From the IMG/VR virus record IMGVR_UViG_3300022698_000050, positions 1 through 36,523 of that record: DNA of 36,523 nt; one strand, given 5' to 3'. Positions 21,341 through 29,214 of this stretch are shown piece by piece. This DNA comes from a virus. Position numbers and translations under genes: made by a program. The notes under the pieces were generated by a model. That model saw only the letters and a program-made list of their open reading frames with translations. It had not been told where the DNA came from and did not search any database. Position 1 is the first letter of the stretch. Each line of letters starts with the position of its first letter.

Positions 21341-21779
21341 AAAATTTAATTATCTATTTATCGTCCTAGCTGTGTTGATTCCATTAGTAGCTGGTGCAGC
21401 TTCTGTCAACAAAACTTTAACTTTTTCTTGGGAAGACCCTAACCCAGAAGGCCTTGTTGAGGGATGGTATCTTTACATTGCTGATGAAGATACACTTGAA
21501 GCTTATGCAAAAGTCATTGACACAGATGGTAATCCACTGGTTGTAACAAAGGATTCAACAACTATCGTTGATGGCTCTTATCAAGCCGCTAATCCTTTTG
21601 TAATTAGTGGTACATCTAACACAGTCGTAACTAAGTATTTCAAACTATCAGCCTATGCTACTGACGTTGAGACTGGCGATATTCTTGAATCTGAACTTAG
21701 TAATTCAGCTTCTCACTATTTCAAGATTCCGCTACTGCTTAACGCTCCAGTGCTGATTAAGGTAGAGGAAATCCAGTAA
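21327..21779 (+). CDS. secreted fibronectin-III-like protein
   Basis: Start at 21327 (AAAGGA, 6 nt). The 150-residue product has a signal peptide (KIVKKFNYLF, IVLAVLIPLVAGAAS; cleavage near residue 25), then a beta-sandwich resembling fibronectin type III (TLTFSWEDPNPEGLVEGWYLYI, ending with SELSNSASHYF). The start codons lie in palindromic repeat copy 8, which encodes KIVKKFNYL. A signal peptide is unexpected for a virion protein assembled in the cytoplasm, so it may be exported to the cell surface or have been acquired from the host. Confidence 0.6.
   Translation: MKIVKKFNYLFIVLAVLIPLVAGAASVNKTLTFSWEDPNPEGLVEGWYLYIADEDTLEAYAKVIDTDGNPLVVTKDSTTIVDGSYQAANPFVISGTSNTVVTKYFKLSAYATDVETGDILESELSNSASHYFKIPLLLNAPVLIKVEEIQ
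21332..21354. repeat. palindromic repeat, copy 8 (one core mismatch)
   Basis: GATCGTTAA-AAAATTTAATTATC arrangement: core TTAAAAAATTTAA, left half intact. It spans codons 3-9 of the secreted protein gene. Confidence 0.6.
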
Positions 21780-23413
21780 TGAAAAGAATACTATTTGTAA
21801 TACTAACAGTCTTATTAGTATCTACTAGTGCTTTTGCCACAGTAAACTATGTGGATGTTGCTGGGGGGAATGATACCACAGGAGATGGTTCAGCCGGGAA
21901 TCCCTATGCCACTATAGAAAAAGCTGACGATGGCCTGGGCGGAGGAGATGAAGTAAGGGTTGCTAAGACCGATCCAATAGCTTTGTCTGGAACCCTTACC
22001 TTTACAAATGGGTCTACCAGTATTTCCACCAGTGCAGATTTAACTGGTGAGCTTTCGGCAAATGATTTTATCGGGAAGGACGATGGCTGGGATGAAGGCT
22101 GGTGGAAGGTATCATCTGTCACGTCAGATACAATCACGCTAGAAAAGGAATATTGGGGAAGCTCTGAGACAACCTCAGCTTATGTGTCAGATCCTGTTGA
22201 GCTCTATGACCAAGATCTTTCTACAGCAACTGATGGTGATTCAGCTGTAAGCATGCTGAAAATAACTGGTGGGTGGAACCTGTCAACAGAAACAAGAACA
22301 GGTCTTACTCATCTTTGGATGGATGCAACTGCAGCATTCTTTGATAGGCAGTCAACTCAATATGTTGAGATAGCATATTTTGTTTTTCTGGATGCAGGTT
22401 ATCAAGGGCTTGCTGGTTCTGCATACCATCATTACACTCATCATATTTGTGAGTCTTCTTCTTATTGGTATGGTTCGGAGATAGGAAAGGAAGACTGTGT
22501 AATTGAGAATTATGTAGTAGCAGGGAATCAGAACTATGGGCTTATGCTCTCTCTTGATGAATCATTTAGGTGTAAGGTATCTGATTCCTATATATATTCC
22601 GTAGGTAGTGGCTCATCTGATTACGCACTTTATATAGCTTGTCATGGTCAGTATGGCATCATCTTTGATAATGTAAAGGTTTATAACGGCTACGTCAATT
22701 TAGGATTTGGTGCCTCGGTACAGGGGATCTATTTTAAAGACTGCGTTTTCGATACTACCCAGGTCTATGACTCCGTTTACGATGCTGGCTATACAACAGA
22801 AGCAACCTTTGTTGATTGCGAGTTTAAAAATGCAGTTGATGATGGATTTGGAGCTTATGCAACTGCTACTGGTAATTTTAGATTAATCAGACCTATCTTT
22901 TCTGGAAATGGTGGTGCTGATATAGAAATGCCTACAGGATACAATCAGAAACTATGCACCCCAACTGTGTTCGTTGAAGACTTTAACGGAACTGCAAACG
23001 ACGACAGAATGTATTTCATTGGAGGGATAGTCTATAAGGACAGTACCGATGCTCGTACCGGATACTGCCTAAAATTTGATCCAGATGCTCAAGACGGTGG
23101 GGATAATGACTTTGAAATGGTTTATAAGATTGGGACTGTGCAAATAGAAAGTGCGGCATCCGATCTTGATCTATCGTTTTACGCGAAAAAAGATGGCTCT
23201 TTTGATGGAACTTTGTATGCCTGGGCTGTTGTGAATGGAGTTGTGGTTACTGATATTAGCGAATTGTTTTCTCTTACAACTAGCTATGTAAAGCAAACTG
23301 TCACAGTAGATTCAGCTGATCTAACGGTGGGAAAGTTCGCGGAGCTTTGGGTTTCAGTTAATGGTTCGGCTGGCAATGCCTTTATAGATGATTTCGAGGC
23401 AGCTAATCAATAG
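21779..23413 (+). CDS. secreted right-handed beta-helix protein
   Basis: A 544-residue protein. A signal peptide (KRILFVILTVLLVSTSAFA) is followed by YVDVAGG..TTGDGSAGNPYATI, the usual start of DUF1565/pectate-lyase-like beta-helices. Residues 140-360 hold repeated short strands typical of a right-handed beta-helix. The C-terminal 150 residues look like a carbohydrate-binding jelly-roll (DLDLSFYAKKDGSFDGTLYA...AFIDDF). Phage beta-helix proteins often bind or cleave polysaccharide; no catalytic residues are identified. The signal peptide suggests export. It abuts the previous gene. Confidence 0.65.
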   Translation: MKRILFVILTVLLVSTSAFATVNYVDVAGGNDTTGDGSAGNPYATIEKADDGLGGGDEVRVAKTDPIALSGTLTFTNGSTSISTSADLTGELSANDFIGKDDGWDEGWWKVSSVTSDTITLEKEYWGSSETTSAYVSDPVELYDQDLSTATDGDSAVSMLKITGGWNLSTETRTGLTHLWMDATAAFFDRQSTQYVEIAYFVFLDAGYQGLAGSAYHHYTHHICESSSYWYGSEIGKEDCVIENYVVAGNQNYGLMLSLDESFRCKVSDSYIYSVGSGSSDYALYIACHGQYGIIFDNVKVYNGYVNLGFGASVQGIYFKDCVFDTTQVYDSVYDAGYTTEATFVDCEFKNAVDDGFGAYATATGNFRLIRPIFSGNGGADIEMPTGYNQKLCTPTVFVEDFNGTANDDRMYFIGGIVYKDSTDARTGYCLKFDPDAQDGGDNDFEMVYKIGTVQIESAASDLDLSFYAKKDGSFDGTLYAWAVVNGVVVTDISELFSLTTSYVKQTVTVDSADLTVGKFAELWVSVNGSAGNAFIDDFEAANQ

Positions 23414-23424
23414 CAGGCGTAAAA

Positions 23425-25218
23425 ATGTCTAACGATTTTGACACATGGAAAGACGGTGAACCTCTTGTAGGCCCAGGGAGTGATGGCTCTTTTGATACCT
23501 GGGAAGATGGGGAACCTATAGTTAGACTTGAAGAAGGTACTACAGCGGCACCAACGACTGCAGGAGGTACCACAAGTGCTCCAACTACTGCTCCTCCTAC
23601 TACGTTGGCTCCTACAACTGTTGTTCCCTCAACAGAGGCGCCAACGACAGCTGCCCCGACTACTTTAGCGCTGACAACTTTGGCTCCAACTACACTAGAG
23701 CCAACGACGTTAGCGCCTACTACTCTTGAACCTACTACGTTGGCGCCTACGACAGAAAGTCCGACTACAAGCGCTCCTACAACTATTGCACCTACTACTC
23801 TTGCACCTACAACTTTGTTAGGAGCTAATGATTTTTCTAGTTGTGTAAGATGTAGAGCTCTTTGGCAATTCGAATCTGGTGCACTACCAGATGATACACA
23901 AAGGACTAATGATCTAACAGCTAATGGTACACCAACTGCTGATACTACTAATTATAGAGAAGGCAGTCAATCTGTAACACTTGGCTTAGATCAATACTAT
24001 AAATTAGAGAATGCCAATGTAGATGGTATGCCAATGGAGTCTGGTGATACAGATAAGTTGGTAACTATCTGTGGTTGGGTTAGGTTGACAACTATTTCTG
24101 GTTGGCAGTTCTTCTTTGGTAAAAGCGATTATTGGTGGGCTAATCGGCAAGGTCTTGGTGTCGGAGCTAATAATGGAGCTGTCCATGTTCATTGGGGAAC
24201 CGGCGTCGGTGGCCAGGATTTCTCAGTTGGTAAGACACTTGTTGCTAATAGATGGTATCATATAGGTGTAAGAGCTGATGGAGTTAACAAAAGTGGTCAT
24301 ATTAGAATATGGGACGTTACATTAGGTACACTAACAACTCTTGATTTTTATCCTTTAGCTGAGATGGGGGTTGGGTCAGATAAATTTAGCCTTGGTCTTT
24401 GGGCTGATGGTTATGGTAGTGCTTACTATGGACAGGTAGATGAAGTAGTTGTTTTTGATGCTGAGTTAACTAATAATGAAATAGATGATATTAGAAATGG
24501 TCAGTATGGGGAAGTCTGCACAACACTAGCTCCAACAACTCTGGAGTCCACAACACTAGCGCCTACAACGCTTGAACCAACAACTTTAGCACCAACAACC
24601 TTAGCTGAGACGACTGTAGCACCCACAACTATATCTCCCTCAACTCCGACACCGAGTAGTGCTCCCCCCACTACCTTGGCTCCAACAACAGTTGCAGGGA
24701 CTACAGTCGCGCCAACTACGGCTGTTGTAACAACTGGCGCGCCTACTACTCTGGCTCCAACGACTGAGCCGTCGACTACTGTGTTGCCGACAACTGTAGC
24801 TCCAAGCACAGTTACGCCTACAACACTTGCTCCTAGCACGTTAGCGCCTACTACTGAAGCGCCGACGACTTTAGAACCAACAACTGAATCGCCGACTACA
24901 GTATCGGTAACGACAGTAGTCCCAACAACTTTAGAGCCGACAACTGAAGAACCAACAACAGTAGCTCCGACTACACTAGCTCCAACAACTATTGCACCAA
25001 CAACAGTTTTACCAACAACTTTAGCACCAACGACTGTAGGGCCATCTACAGTACCACCAACGACTTTGGCACCAACTACTTATGGCCCTTACGTCTGCAC
25101 ACATGAGTTACTATCTACAATTGTAGATGAAGATGAGTTACTATCTATAGTTGTAGGTGAAGGTGAATTGATGTCAACTGTAGTAGATGAAGATGAACTC
25201 TTATCTATAATTTGCTAG
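23425..25218 (+). CDS. mucin-like Thr/Pro-rich protein with LamG domain
   Basis: A 597-residue protein. Two FDTWxDGEPxV repeats (5-15, 23-33) are followed by a Thr/Pro/Ala tract (about 39-131). Then comes a LamG/concanavalin-like jelly-roll (about 137-362: LWQFESGALPDD, ICGWVRLT, GQVDEVVVFDAELT), a second longer tract (about 366-552), and four copies of an acidic ELLS(T/I)xV repeat (558-596). There is no signal peptide, so it is probably virion attached. LamG folds bind sugars. The tracts resemble mucin acceptor sequences. Synonymous codons vary along the tracts, pointing to protein-level conservation. Probably an adhesin or fibre. Confidence 0.7.
   Translation: MSNDFDTWKDGEPLVGPGSDGSFDTWEDGEPIVRLEEGTTAAPTTAGGTTSAPTTAPPTTLAPTTVVPSTEAPTTAAPTTLALTTLAPTTLEPTTLAPTTLEPTTLAPTTESPTTSAPTTIAPTTLAPTTLLGANDFSSCVRCRALWQFESGALPDDTQRTNDLTANGTPTADTTNYREGSQSVTLGLDQYYKLENANVDGMPMESGDTDKLVTICGWVRLTTISGWQFFFGKSDYWWANRQGLGVGANNGAVHVHWGTGVGGQDFSVGKTLVANRWYHIGVRADGVNKSGHIRIWDVTLGTLTTLDFYPLAEMGVGSDKFSLGLWADGYGSAYYGQVDEVVVFDAELTNNEIDDIRNGQYGEVCTTLAPTTLESTTLAPTTLEPTTLAPTTLAETTVAPTTISPSTPTPSSAPPTTLAPTTVAGTTVAPTTAVVTTGAPTTLAPTTEPSTTVLPTTVAPSTVTPTTLAPSTLAPTTEAPTTLEPTTESPTTVSVTTVVPTTLEPTTEEPTTVAPTTLAPTTIAPTTVLPTTLAPTTVGPSTVPPTTLAPTTYGPYVCTHELLSTIVDEDELLSIVVGEGELMSTVVDEDELLSIIC
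23536..23820 (+). repeat. APTT-type coding repeat, tract 1
   Basis: About 24 imperfect (T/A)PTT(x) units read in frame. Codon choice differs between units, so this is not a recent DNA expansion. Confidence 0.8.
24520..25080 (+). repeat. APTT-type coding repeat, tract 2
   Basis: About 45 imperfect four- to five-residue units rich in Thr, Pro and Ala, with mixed synonymous codons. Confidence 0.8.
25100..25215 (+). repeat. four ~30-bp tandem coding repeats
   Basis: The C-terminal units DEDELLSIVV-like are repeated four times with few changes at protein level. Confidence 0.7.
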
Positions 25219-25226
25219 GATTAAAA

Positions 25227-25538
25227 ATGAAGATATTTGCCTTTGACACAGTGAAATTGATACTTAATACAGGAAAAGATGTATCAACTTTTACTACTAA
25301 ACTAATCAAGTATCGTGATCCAGATGGTAATGAAGGTAGATGGGTAGCTGCTATTTGTCCATCTAGCAACTTAAAAATCCAAGCTACCATTCAATTTCCT
25401 AAATCTGGAAGGTGGAAAGTTCAAGCTTATGTGTGGAAGGCTGGTCCTGAATTCTATCATGGAATGTGGGCTGAGGTTAGAGTGTATCCAGCTTTGGCCA
25501 CAACGACTACAGTACCACCAACTACACCGGCGCCGTAA
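25227..25538 (+). CDS. small beta-sandwich protein with Thr/Pro tail
   Basis: Start at 25227, preceded by AGGATTAAAA. The 103-residue product is beta-rich (IFAFDTVKLILN, GRWVAAICPSS, GRWKVQAYVWKAGPEF), like an immunoglobulin-like or carbohydrate-binding module, and ends in TTTTVPPTTPAP, a short version of the tracts in the previous protein. It overlaps no gene and is followed directly by palindromic repeat copy 9. Probably a virion surface or adhesin component; unknown. Confidence 0.55.
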   Translation: MKIFAFDTVKLILNTGKDVSTFTTKLIKYRDPDGNEGRWVAAICPSSNLKIQATIQFPKSGRWKVQAYVWKAGPEFYHGMWAEVRVYPALATTTTVPPTTPAP

Positions 25539-25561
25539 GATCGTTAAATAATTTAATTATC
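25539..25561. repeat. palindromic repeat, copy 9
   Basis: Left half GATCGTTAAAT; right half GATAATTAAAT on the opposite strand; central A. Lies in the 38-nt gap before the portal gene. Confidence 0.85.
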
Positions 25562-25576
25562 TAATCGAGGTTCAAG

Positions 25577-27529
25577 ATGCCTTACATAGTACACGGTGAT
25601 CCTTCATCAGGTAGAGAAAATCAGTACGAGAAGTACAACTATGACTACGACTATCCAGATGGGCTTAATTTAAAGCCTGGTTCTGAGTTGCACAAGAAAC
25701 TTGTGTCAAGAATCTGGATACGTGCTAATGAGTCACGTACTGAAATGTCCAAGCGATTTGCATCTTGGCGTGAAATAGACAGAATATTAACTGTCTATAT
25801 TCTTACTAGCGATAAGGAAAAGGCTATTAAAAAGAAAGACTCTAGAAGGCCTATATCAATAGTATTTCCTTATACCTATTCTATGCTTGAGGCATTGCTA
25901 ACTTATATGTCAATGGCTTTCTTTCAAGACCCTATATTCCAATATGAGGGTGTTGAAGATGATGATACCATAGGTGCAATGTTGCTTGAACTTTTGATTA
26001 GAGTCCAGTGCATTAAAACTAAAGTTCCTCTTGCACTTCACACTATGTTCCGTGACTCTTTCGCATACGGAATAGGACCTGTATTACCTGGGTGGAAAAC
26101 TATTTGGGGCAAGAAACCTATAAAATCTTCAGTCGTTACTGAAGGTGAATTAGGTTCATCCTCTGCACAGTATACTAATTTTATAACTGATAAACTATTC
26201 TCAGGTAACGACTTAAGTAACATCGACCCTTATATGTGGCTACCTGATGTGTCTGTCTCTAGCGTCCACATTCAAGATGGTGAATTCGTAGGCTGGGTCG
26301 AACGAGATAATTATATGAACTTGCTATCTGAAGAACAGTCTGATGATACTATCTTCAATATGAAATATGTAAAGCATGCTAAAGATAGGCGCTCACAACT
26401 ATCACGTGATCAAAGTGATAGGGAAAAGAAGCAGGGCAAAAGCTCTAAAGAATTAAGGGGTGGTACAGAATCAACCAACCCTGTTGATACCATTAAGATG
26501 TACATTAAACTAATTCCAAAAGACTGGAAACTTGGTAATAGTGAGTATCCTGAAAAGTGGTTTTTTGCTCTAACATCTGATAGCGTAATCACTAGCTGTC
26601 ATAGAGCAGAACACAATCACGGAATGTTTCCAGCTGCTGTCGCATCCCCTGAGTTTGACGGATATTCAGCTACACCTATGGGAAGACTGGAAATACTTTA
26701 TGGTCTACAAAATACTCTTGATTTTCTTTTTAATAGCCATATTGCTAATGTTCGCAAATCTATTAACGACATGCTTGTTGTTGATCCTTATTTGGTAAAT
26801 ATAGCTGACTTAGAAGACCCTAAACCTGGTAAGTTAATTAGGTTGCGGCGACCTGCTTGGGGACACGGAGTTGATAAGGTTGTACAGCAACTAGCAGTCC
26901 AAGACATCACTCGAGCTAACATTGGTGATAGTGCTTATATCACTCAGTGGATGGATCGTATCTCAGGCGCTGACCAGTCGATGCAAGGTGCACTACGTCA
27001 AGGCGGACCTGAGCGATTAACTAAAGGTGAATTTCAAGGTACTCGTGGCTCAGCTATCAGCCGCTTACAGCGACTAGCAATGCTTGTTGGGATGCAAGTA
27101 ATGCAAGATGTAGGTTCAATGTTTGCTGTACATGCTCAGCAATATATGGATAGAACAGAGTCAGTAAGAATAACTGGACGTTACGAAGAACAACTCTTAG
27201 CTCAATTTGGTAAGAGACGAATCCCAGTATCTCCTAATGATCTGTCAATAAACTATGATGTGCTTGTAAGGGATGGCTCAATACCTGGAGGTAACTTCTC
27301 TGAGTCATGGATTACTTTATTCAACATCATAGCGGGTACACCTGAATTGCATCAACAGTTTGATATATTTAGAATCTTCACCTATATAGCACAGCAAATG
27401 GGTGCTAAGAATGTAGAGGATTTCAAACGACAGGCTTCTCAAACTAATGTCCAACAGATGCCTGATGAACAGGTGATGAACCAAGTTGATAGAGGAAACT
27501 TAGTACCATTAGGAGGTGGCGCTCAGTGA
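25577..27529 (+). CDS. portal protein
   Basis: A 650-residue protein placed after TerL and before the scaffold and capsid genes, the expected order. Features are the helix-rich N-terminus (KKLVSRIWIRANESRTEMSKRF), the central TMFRDSFAYGIGPVLPGWK stretch, and the helical ISRLQRLAMLVGMQVMQDVGS region typical of podovirus-type portals. The portal forms the dodecameric DNA gate at one capsid vertex. GAGG precedes the ATG, and the next gene starts with GTG inside its stop (GTGA). Confidence rests on size, order and general pattern. Confidence 0.75.
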   Translation: MPYIVHGDPSSGRENQYEKYNYDYDYPDGLNLKPGSELHKKLVSRIWIRANESRTEMSKRFASWREIDRILTVYILTSDKEKAIKKKDSRRPISIVFPYTYSMLEALLTYMSMAFFQDPIFQYEGVEDDDTIGAMLLELLIRVQCIKTKVPLALHTMFRDSFAYGIGPVLPGWKTIWGKKPIKSSVVTEGELGSSSAQYTNFITDKLFSGNDLSNIDPYMWLPDVSVSSVHIQDGEFVGWVERDNYMNLLSEEQSDDTIFNMKYVKHAKDRRSQLSRDQSDREKKQGKSSKELRGGTESTNPVDTIKMYIKLIPKDWKLGNSEYPEKWFFALTSDSVITSCHRAEHNHGMFPAAVASPEFDGYSATPMGRLEILYGLQNTLDFLFNSHIANVRKSINDMLVVDPYLVNIADLEDPKPGKLIRLRRPAWGHGVDKVVQQLAVQDITRANIGDSAYITQWMDRISGADQSMQGALRQGGPERLTKGEFQGTRGSAISRLQRLAMLVGMQVMQDVGSMFAVHAQQYMDRTESVRITGRYEEQLLAQFGKRRIPVSPNDLSINYDVLVRDGSIPGGNFSESWITLFNIIAGTPELHQQFDIFRIFTYIAQQMGAKNVEDFKRQASQTNVQQMPDEQVMNQVDRGNLVPLGGGAQ

Positions 27530-27831
27530 ATGATTTAGAAGAATTAAAAGTTTTGTCGGCAAGAGGTGACTTCGAAGCTTTCAAAGAATCTATGGTTTGG
27601 GCTGATATAAAGCATGAGTTAGAATCATGGAGAACTGGCTTCGAGCGTGAATTAGGATCATTGGTAGATAACTACGCAGGCAATAATCCTACAAGTGCAA
27701 CTATCTTAATGCACCTAGGAAACATTAATGGTAGGATTAAAGCAGTAGATTATTTCTTACAGTTGCCTGACATCTTAATGGAAATGACAGAAATGCAAAA
27801 GCAGGAACAAAAATTAACTGAGGAGGAATAG
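27526..27831 (+). CDS. small helical protein in head module
   Basis: A 101-residue protein with a GTG start, AGGAGG 9 nt upstream and a 4-nt overlap with the portal gene. It is fully helical with charged surfaces and a Glu/Gln-rich C-terminus. Similar small helical proteins lie between portal and scaffold in many phages; their function is usually unknown. Confidence 0.6.
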   Translation: MNDLEELKVLSARGDFEAFKESMVWADIKHELESWRTGFERELGSLVDNYAGNNPTSATILMHLGNINGRIKAVDYFLQLPDILMEMTEMQKQEQKLTEEE

Positions 27832-27833
27832 CT

Positions 27834-28688
27834 ATGCCAGTCGATGTAAAAGATGATGTTAGTGCTATGTTGGATGCTCTTGAGGGAAAAGTTGATCAGA
27901 CAGAACCACCCTCAACTGATGCACCTGAGCTAGAACCTGAACCTGAAGATGATGTTAGGACTGAAGCCCCAACAACTGATGAACCTGAACCTGAAGGTGA
28001 GGATGATCTAGCAGATGAACCTGAAACTGATGCTCCAGTAACTGATGCTCCTGATGATGCAGATGATCGTTTATCTAAAATCATGAGGGAGAACGCTGAG
28101 CTGAAACAAAAGATCGCTGATCTTGGCAAAGGGAAGGAGGTACATACTGAAGCACCTACTACCGATCTTCCTATTTCTGAGGAAGATTTTGTAGGTGGGC
28201 TAGACCTTGATGATCTGACTAGTGACCCTACAGAGCTAAACAAAGTCCTCAACACCATATATAAGAAAGCAGTTGAAACTGTCAGAGGTGAGTACAAAGA
28301 GTACGGCACCAAAACACTTCAGCAAATTCCTAGTATGGTTAATGAGACTATTTCAACTAAACAAGCTCTGCAGGAACTATCTAAAAACTTTTACGAGCAA
28401 AACAAAGACCTGAAACCTTGGTCTAAGACTGTTGGTGTAGTGTTTGATGAACTCATTGTTGAGAACTCTGACAAACCTTACGCTGAAGTCCTTGACCTTG
28501 TAGCTAAGGAAACTAGGGAAAGGATAGGTTTGAAGAAATCTCAGCACGTCAACAAAGACGACAACGGTGATTCGGACAAGCCTCCACCGCTCCATCGTAA
28601 GAAAGGACAACGTGTGAGGCCTAAACCATCTGAGCGGAAGGGCATCTCTAGCGAAATTGATGAGATGAACGAAGCTCTTAATCGATAG
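27834..28688 (+). CDS. scaffold-like head assembly protein with acidic Thr/Pro repeats
   Basis: A 284-residue acidic, helix-rich protein between portal and capsid genes, the usual place for a scaffold. The N-terminal 75 residues are low complexity (EPEPE and TEAPTTDEP units), followed by a coiled coil (DDRLSKIMRENAELKQKIADL), another TEAPTTDLP, and a helical C-terminal half ending in a basic patch (HRKKGQRVRPKPSERK) that could bind the capsid protein. The TEAPTT units echo the mucin tracts of other virion genes. GGAGGAATAG precedes the ATG. Confidence 0.7.
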   Translation: MPVDVKDDVSAMLDALEGKVDQTEPPSTDAPELEPEPEDDVRTEAPTTDEPEPEGEDDLADEPETDAPVTDAPDDADDRLSKIMRENAELKQKIADLGKGKEVHTEAPTTDLPISEEDFVGGLDLDDLTSDPTELNKVLNTIYKKAVETVRGEYKEYGTKTLQQIPSMVNETISTKQALQELSKNFYEQNKDLKPWSKTVGVVFDELIVENSDKPYAEVLDLVAKETRERIGLKKSQHVNKDDNGDSDKPPPLHRKKGQRVRPKPSERKGISSEIDEMNEALNR

Positions 28689-28699
28689 GAGGAATTAAA

Positions 28700-29140
28700 A
28701 TGAGTCTTGAAGACAGATTTGCTCAGCATGATAAGATCGTGGTTGACAAGTACCATGATCCTGCAGCTGACTACCAAATGACAGTGCGTGACTATGTGAT
28801 GCGTCCTGACTCGAGTGAAGGAGCTATCACTCTCACCTTGCCACCTGTGGCGGAAGCTAAAGGTCGATGGTACTCGATCATTTCTCGAGGTGGACCTGGA
28901 GTTACAATCCAGGACTATGACAATGATAGTGAGTGTTGGCTTGGTGACATTGTGCTTAATAACATCTGTGACCGTTGCCTGCTTTACAGTGATGGCTTGG
29001 CATGGCATGTTATGGCTAGTCCTGGTGAATGGCCTGGGTTTGATACTACTAAAGCACCTGGAACCACCACTCCGCCTAGTACTGCTGCCCCGACCACTGT
29101 AGCTTCAACCACTGTGGCTCCGACTACTGAGCAGGCTTAA
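28700..29140 (+). CDS. capsid decoration-like protein with mucin-like tail
   Basis: A 146-residue protein directly upstream of the capsid gene, the usual place for decoration proteins. Residues 1-112 form a compact beta-rich domain (EGAITLTLPPVAEAK, RWYSIISRGG, VTIQDYDNDSECWLGDIV, LLYSDGLAWHVM). Residues 115-144 are a Thr/Pro tail (TTTPPSTAAPTTVAS, TTVAPTTEQA). If it coats the capsid, the tail would be exposed and available for glycosylation. AGGAGG is ideally placed. The assignment as decoration rests on position and fold impression. Confidence 0.6.
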   Translation: MSLEDRFAQHDKIVVDKYHDPAADYQMTVRDYVMRPDSSEGAITLTLPPVAEAKGRWYSIISRGGPGVTIQDYDNDSECWLGDIVLNNICDRCLLYSDGLAWHVMASPGEWPGFDTTKAPGTTTPPSTAAPTTVASTTVAPTTEQA

Positions 29141-29169
29141 TAGTTAACCTTAACTTTAATTAATTAACA

Positions 29170-29192
29170 GTTCCTTAAATTATTTAACGAAC
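29170..29192. repeat. palindromic repeat, copy 10
   Basis: Half-sites GTTCCTTAAAT and GTTCGTTAAAT around a central T. Lies 23 nt before the capsid ATG, upstream of its ribosome site. Confidence 0.85.
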
Positions 29193-29214
29193 TTTGACAT
29201 AACGGAGGTTTAAA

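Noticed and set aside
24501-24839. Minus-strand frame rich in Val-Gly-Ala repeats opposite the second APTT tract
   Set aside because: It is the mirror of the mucin-coding repeat; no ribosome site and no independent support.
23536-25080. CRISPR array or recent tandem DNA duplication
   Set aside because: The periodicity is at protein level, with mixed codons and no spacer-repeat structure.
27896-28312. Minus-strand Ser/Gly-rich frame opposite the scaffold gene
   Set aside because: Shadow of the acidic low-complexity coding sequence; the plus frame has the ribosome site and operon spacing.
28541-29140. Overlapping frames on both strands near the decoration-like gene
   Set aside because: Only the frame starting at 28700 has AGGAGG and continues the head-gene order.
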